Shown in pieces: positions 60,322 to 64,000 of a stretch of DNA of 64,000 bases. The notes under the pieces are model-generated. The model was given only the letters and a program-made list of their open reading frames with translations. It ran no database searches and was not told the DNA's origin. Positions within the stretch are counted from its first letter, which is position 1. Every line of letters begins with the position of its first letter. This DNA comes from VRUE01 sp963774405. Its GTDB lineage: Bacteria > Actinomycetota > Thermoleophilia > Solirubrobacterales > 70-9. Both the position numbers and the translations under genes were made by a program. The DNA lies in NCBI GenBank assembly GCA_963774405.1, contig CAVZEV010000003.1, forward strand, positions 44,707 through 108,706, written 5' to 3'.

Positions 60322-62124
60322 ATGAGCCGACCGCAGGACAGTCGCCTGCCGTACCTGCCCGGGATCGACGCTCTGCGCGCGATCGCCGTGCTGGCGGTCT
60401 TCCTCTACCACGCCGGGGTCGGCTGGATGCCCGGAGGCTTCCTCGGGGTCGACGTCTTCTTCGTGATCAGCGGCTACCTGATCACCTCGCTGTTGCTGAG
60501 CGAGCGGCGGCGCACCGGCGGCGTGCGGCTCGGCCAGTTCTGGCTGCGAAGGGCGCGCCGCCTGCTGCCCGCGGTCGGAGTGCTGATCGCGGTGACGATG
60601 ATCGTCGCCGCGATCGTCGAGCCCGGTCGGCTGCCCGCGCTGCGCGGCGACGCGATCTCCTCGCTCGCCTACTTCGCCAACTGGCACTTCATCTTCGCCC
60701 ACCAGTCCTACTTCGACCAGTTCCAGCGCCCCTCGCTATTCCGCCATCTCTGGTCGCTCTCGGTCGAGGAGCAGTTCTACCTCTTCTGGCCGCTCGCCTT
60801 CGCCGCCGGGATGTCGCTGTTGGGGCGCAAGCGCCTCGCGGTCGGCGTGCTCGCCGGCGCCGTGGCGTCGCTCGCCCTGATGTGGGTCCTCTTCGACCCC
60901 ACCGATGCCTCGCGCGTCTACTACGGCACCGACACCCACGCGGCCGGACTCCTGCTCGGGGTCGCCCTCGCCCTGGTCTGGGCCCCCTGGCAGCTGCGGC
61001 GCGCCAAGCCCGGCCGCTGGTGCGGGCCGGCCCTCGACGCAATCGGCGTCATCGCCCTCGCCTACCTGGCGCTCAGCTTCCTCCACGTCCACGACTACGA
61101 CCTGGCGCTCTACCACGGCGGCTATCTCTGGATCGCCCTGGCGAGCGCGGCCGTGATAGCGGTCTTCGCCCATCCCACGGCCCGCCTCGGCGGCCTGGTC
61201 GCGCAGCCGCCACTGATCTGGCTCGGCCTGCGCAGCTACAGCTTCTACCTCTGGCACTGGCCGGTGCTGGCGCTGACCCGTCCCGGCCTCGACGTCTCGC
61301 TCCCGCGAGGCATCCTGATCCCGCTGCAGCTGATCGGGGTGCTGGCGCTGGCCGACCTCTCCTACCGCTTCGTCGAGCTGCCCTTCCGCGGCAAGCGCAA
61401 GCTCTTCTCACTGCCCGACGGCTGGCTGCGGGTCGGCCGCCCTGCGCTTGCCTTCTCGGTGATCGCAATCGTCGCCCTGGTCGGCTGGGGCGGGCTCTTC
61501 CCGAGCAGCAACGAACCCAACCTCGCCGCCGCCTCAACCGCCGAATTCGCCCGCGTGAAGCCGAAGCCGGTCACCGCGGAGGCTCGCGGCCAGGCGGGCA
61601 AGCCGCCCCGGATCGTCGCCTTCGGCGACTCGGTGATGATCGGGGCGAAGGAAAAGCTCGCGGCTCGGCTCGGCCCACGCTTCTCGATGAATGCCAAGGT
61701 GGGCAGGCAGGCCGACGAATTCGTCAAGCTGGCGCGGCGGCTGAAGCGACACGGCGGTCACATCGATGCCCTGATCATCCAGATGGGCAACAACGGCCCC
61801 CTCTACAGCGATGAAATGGAGGCCCTGCGCAAGGCGACCTCCGAGGTCGGCGAGCTCTTCCTCGTCACCGACCACGCCCCGGTCTCCTGGCAGAACGAGT
61901 CCGACCACGCGCTCGAGGAAGCCGACAAGACCTGGCCCCACACGACCCTGATCAACTGGGCCCCGGTCGCCGCCGCCCACGAAAACCTCCTCTGGGACGG
62001 CATCCACCTCACCCCCGGAGGAGCCGGCCTCTACACCCGCCTGATCGTCCATTCCCTGCAAGCCGCAAGCGTGCTCAGCGGCGATGCCTCTTCGGCGCTG
62101 CCCAGAAAAGCTCACGATCGCTGA
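60322..62124 (+). CDS. OafA/OatA-type membrane acyltransferase with C-terminal SGNH domain
   Basis: 600 residues. The acyltransferase-3 domain (~1-385) has ten or so helices with catalytic His in FLYHAGVGWMPGGFLGVDVFFVISGYLIT, LSVEEQFYLFWP and SFYLWHWPVL. A C-terminal extracellular SGNH-like hydrolase domain starts ~420: IVAFGDSVMIGAKEKL (Ser block), IIQMGNNGPLYSDEM and DGIHLTPGGAGLY (Asp-His). It O-acetylates a surface glycan or peptidoglycan, as OatA does; the substrate is not known. It is divergent from proB, 90 bases away. Confidence 0.9.
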   Translation: MSRPQDSRLPYLPGIDALRAIAVLAVFLYHAGVGWMPGGFLGVDVFFVISGYLITSLLLSERRRTGGVRLGQFWLRRARRLLPAVGVLIAVTMIVAAIVEPGRLPALRGDAISSLAYFANWHFIFAHQSYFDQFQRPSLFRHLWSLSVEEQFYLFWPLAFAAGMSLLGRKRLAVGVLAGAVASLALMWVLFDPTDASRVYYGTDTHAAGLLLGVALALVWAPWQLRRAKPGRWCGPALDAIGVIALAYLALSFLHVHDYDLALYHGGYLWIALASAAVIAVFAHPTARLGGLVAQPPLIWLGLRSYSFYLWHWPVLALTRPGLDVSLPRGILIPLQLIGVLALADLSYRFVELPFRGKRKLFSLPDGWLRVGRPALAFSVIAIVALVGWGGLFPSSNEPNLAAASTAEFARVKPKPVTAEARGQAGKPPRIVAFGDSVMIGAKEKLAARLGPRFSMNAKVGRQADEFVKLARRLKRHGGHIDALIIQMGNNGPLYSDEMEALRKATSEVGELFLVTDHAPVSWQNESDHALEEADKTWPHTTLINWAPVAAAHENLLWDGIHLTPGGAGLYTRLIVHSLQAASVLSGDASSALPRKAHDR

Positions 62125-62269
62125 GGCTGGCCAGGAGCATCGCAACGAGCAGAAACCCAACGTCGCCGAGACCCCAGGCAAATCCCTGCAGGTCAAGCCA
62201 GCGTTGGAATAGCCCGACCCCGACAGCCGAGGCGATCGTGGCGAGGGCGACTCGAAGAAAGCGAAGCAT
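62075..62269 (-). CDS. Small two-helix membrane protein
   Basis: 64 residues from ATG 62267-62269: MLRFLRVALATIASAVGVGLFQRWLDLQGFAWGLGDVGFLLVAMLLASLSDRELFWAAPKRHRR. Two hydrophobic segments and a basic tail. It overlaps the 3' end of the convergent acyltransferase by 50 bases, which lowers confidence. Function unknown. Confidence 0.4.
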   Translation of the reverse strand: MLRFLRVALATIASAVGVGLFQRWLDLQGFAWGLGDVGFLLVAMLLASLSDRELFWAAPKRHRR

Positions 62270-62427
62270 CAGCCCGATACTACAGAGAGCATGAAACGTA
62301 TTGTCACCCCGACGACGACCGAGGATCTCCTGTACGCCAAGGACGGAGCCGGCTAGCGCGCGAGGGTGCCAATTGGGGCCGGACATACCAGGACAAGGGC
62401 TGCGGGCCCAAGTCTCTCCCCCCGCAC
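62270..62427. other. Short gap between obgE and the small membrane gene
   Basis: No gene or repeat is evident in these ~160 bases apart from GC-rich spacer; transcription of obgE probably ends here, but I see no T-run terminator. Confidence 0.3.
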
Positions 62428-63720
62428 TCAGGGGTACAGCTCAAACTCGTGATCGCCCACTCTCACGTCGTCGCCCGGTTCGAAGCCGGCGGCGCGCAGG
62501 GCGGCGATCACGCCGATCTCGTTGAGGCGCTGCTCCAAGTAGGCGAGCGCCTCTTCGTTTTTGACGTCGTGGCGCTCGAAGAGGAGCTCGACGCCGCGGC
62601 CGGTGACGCGGTAGGCGCCGTCGTCCTCGCGTTCAACCGCGTAGCCGCCCTCGCCCGCCGGGCGGTAGACGCGGTGCTCGGCCTCGAATTCTCCAGCTGA
62701 CTCGGGGGCGCGTTCGGGTCGAGCGGTGGGCAACTCGGGCAGAGCGGAGAGAATCTGTGCGCGCAGCTCGTCGAGGCCCTCGCCGGTCGCCGAGGAGATG
62801 GCAAGCACGGCGAGAGCTGCCTCACCGAGCCGTGCACGCCACTCGCCCAGCGCCTCCTCCACCTGCTCCGGCGGCAGCAGGGCCCGCTTGGAGAGCACGA
62901 CCAGCTCGGGCAGGCCGTCCAAACCACCGCCGTAAGAGGAGAGCTCTGCCCGCACCGCCTCGTAGTTGGCGACCGGCTCGCCTTCGAGCGGCGCCAGCTC
63001 GACCAGGTGGACCAGCATCGCGCAGCGCTCGACGTGGGCGAGGAATTCGTGGCCGAGGCCGGCGCCCTCCGCGGCCCCTTCGATCAGCCCCGGGATGTCG
63101 GCGACGATCGCCTGCCGGTCCTCGCCTTCGATCGTCCCCAGCACCGGCGAGATCGTCGTGAACGGGTAGTCCGCCACCTTCGGCGCCGCCCGCGTCAGCC
63201 GCCCCAGCAACGAGGACTTCCCCGCGTTGGGCAAGCCGATCAGCCCAACGTCAGCGAGCAGCTTCAACCTCAGCTCGATCCAGCCCTCCTCGCCGCTCGT
63301 GCCCTTCTCGGCAAACCGCGGCGCCTGCCGGGTCGAGTTGGCAAAACGCTTGTTCCCGTGCCCGCCGCGCCCCGCATGGGCCACCACGGCCCGCTGCCCC
63401 GCCTCGACCAAGTCCACCCGGCTCCCGTCAACCGCCTCGGCCTGGGGCCCGGGCGGCACGAGGATCTCCTTGTCCTCCCCGCGCCCACCATGGCGATTGG
63501 AGCCTTCCCCATGCTTCCCCCGCCCGCCCCGAAAGTGCTTGCTCCCCTTCAGCGCCGCCAGATCCCGCTTCGACGAATCGCAAACGAGCACCACATCCCC
63601 CCCGTGCCCACCATCCCCACCATCAGGCCCACCCCGAGGCACGTGCGCCTCCCTGCGAAACGAGATGCACCCGTTCCCCCCGGCCCCGCCCTCAACCCAG
63701 ATCTTCGCCTTGTCATACAT
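62428..63720 (-). CDS. obgE: GTPase Obg (CgtA), with OCT domain
   Basis: 430 residues. Glycine-rich Obg fold (WVEGGAGGNGCISFRREAHVPRGGPDGGDGGHGGDVVL), then the G domain: GLPNAGKSSLL (P-loop), DIPGLIEGAAEGAGLGHEFL, VVLSKR and SSATGEGLDEL, and a C-terminal OCT domain (GEGGYAVEREDDGAYRVTGRGVELLFERHD). It acts in 50S assembly and stress control. rpmA lies upstream as usual, but hairpin A4 sits between them. Confidence 0.96.
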   Translation of the reverse strand: MYDKAKIWVEGGAGGNGCISFRREAHVPRGGPDGGDGGHGGDVVLVCDSSKRDLAALKGSKHFRGGRGKHGEGSNRHGGRGEDKEILVPPGPQAEAVDGSRVDLVEAGQRAVVAHAGRGGHGNKRFANSTRQAPRFAEKGTSGEEGWIELRLKLLADVGLIGLPNAGKSSLLGRLTRAAPKVADYPFTTISPVLGTIEGEDRQAIVADIPGLIEGAAEGAGLGHEFLAHVERCAMLVHLVELAPLEGEPVANYEAVRAELSSYGGGLDGLPELVVLSKRALLPPEQVEEALGEWRARLGEAALAVLAISSATGEGLDELRAQILSALPELPTARPERAPESAGEFEAEHRVYRPAGEGGYAVEREDDGAYRVTGRGVELLFERHDVKNEEALAYLEQRLNEIGVIAALRAAGFEPGDDVRVGDHEFELYP

Positions 63721-63836
63721 GAGCTAGAGAGGTGTAACGCATAGCGGCGCTCCGAGGACCACAAAGCGTTGCACCTCGAAAAGCTTCGGATTAATGCGCC
63801 GGAGCATCGATCGCGGAAACCTCGAACCTGTCGGCA
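63721..63836. other. Upstream region of obgE
   Basis: 116 bases between the obgE start and hairpin A4. No gene; a promoter for obgE independent of rpmA is possible, but I cannot point to a motif. Confidence 0.3.
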
Positions 63837-63912
63837 GGGCGTCGGGTATCCCCTCCCAAAACACTCAAGCGCGGCTCCTGCCGCGCGTTTTGGGAGGGGA
63901 TACCCGACGCCC
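63837..63912. repeat. Hairpin element A4
   Basis: Perfect 26-bp arms (63837-63862 with 63887-63912) and the 24-base loop ACTCAAGCGCGGCTCCTGCC and so on, here with the most regular inner hairpin (GCGCGGC-TCCT-GCCGCGC). It begins 14 bases after the rpmA stop codon and precedes obgE on the same strand. Confidence 0.88.
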
Positions 63913-63925
63913 CTCCCGCTTGGTC

Positions 63926-64000
63926 CTAGGAGTCCTGCAGAACGCTGATAGTCCGGCCCTTGCGAGACGGCTTGAAGTCAACGGTTCCCGCTCTGGCCGC
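63926..64000 (-). CDS. rpmA: 50S ribosomal protein L27, C-terminal part (partial)
   Basis: The last 24 residues, ending RAGTVDFKPSRKGRTISVLQDS with TAG at 63926-63928; the window edge cuts the rest. The strand pattern VDFK-x-x-RKGRT-x-SVL matches the C-terminal beta strand of L27, and the rpmA-obgE order is standard. Confidence 0.75.
   Translation of the reverse strand, partial: AARAGTVDFKPSRKGRTISVLQDS

Overview
The window is high-GC chromosomal DNA of an actinobacterium. Gene content and protein style (arginine and isoleucine rich, short overlaps, no CCA encoded at tRNA ends, HDOD-LuxR fusion, Rpf-like coiled-coil protein, proline-tailed membrane proteins) suggest the class Thermoleophilia, order Solirubrobacterales. 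That placement is inference. Most genes lie on the minus strand in tightly overlapping operons. At least ten genes are split by single-base frame changes, usually in G/C runs and often in essential genes. I read these mostly as sequence errors of an uncorrected long-read or metagenomic assembly rather than decay.

Layout. 0-8 kb: end of a glycosyltransferase, a type II NADH dehydrogenase behind a perfect 25-bp palindrome, gatC-gatA-gatB (tRNA amidotransferase), a GMC oxidoreductase. 8-16 kb: a minus-strand chain vapB-vapC-cysK-cysE-lipoprotein-pcrA-folD, a broken metallo-hydrolase, hicAB and a cysteine-free Rrf2 regulator. 16-26 kb: two LuxR-type regulators, gltX with a tRNA upstream, nfo, an acyl-CoA dehydrogenase, dnaE. 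26-28 kb: an ISL3-family element with 8-bp target duplications. 28-44 kb: Rpf-like protein and a long translationally coupled series infC, rpmI-rplT, RNA methyltransferase, pheS-pheT, argC-argJ-argB-argD, two small genes, argG; a forward wecB sits between infC and rpmI. 44-51 kb: thrS, a polytopic membrane protein, AraC and VOC genes, tRNA-Val, zwf, a secreted serine protease pair. 51-56 kb: an accessory island with tacAT toxin-antitoxin genes, a Cas2/SinR-like gene, an IS256 element and tRNA-Cys. 56-64 kb: DivIVA-like protein, rsfS, nadD, proA, proB, an OafA-type acyltransferase, obgE and the end of rpmA.

The most unusual signal is not a gene. The window is strewn with long hairpin elements of one design: a conserved core (loop plus inner stem) enclosed by an outer stem whose sequence differs from copy to copy yet pairs perfectly or nearly so. 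Family A has four copies with 25-27 bp perfect arms and an exactly 24-nt loop. Family B has two ~150-bp copies. Family C has two copies, one split by an inserted mobile unit. A single-copy element (E) is split by ISL3. They lie at, or within about 20 nt of, stop codons or a tRNA 3' end. A further palindrome family (D) is inserted in frame inside gatA and pheT, and codes for the same Ser-Gly-Ala-Pro-Tyr...Arg-Thr-Gly peptide in both, much like the Rickettsia palindromic elements.

The second point of interest is the unit inside the split family C copy. It is bounded by ~15-bp imperfect inverted repeats and carries a Cas2/SinR-like gene and two tiny membrane-protein genes, one of them cut by IS256, with no transposase of its own that I can see.
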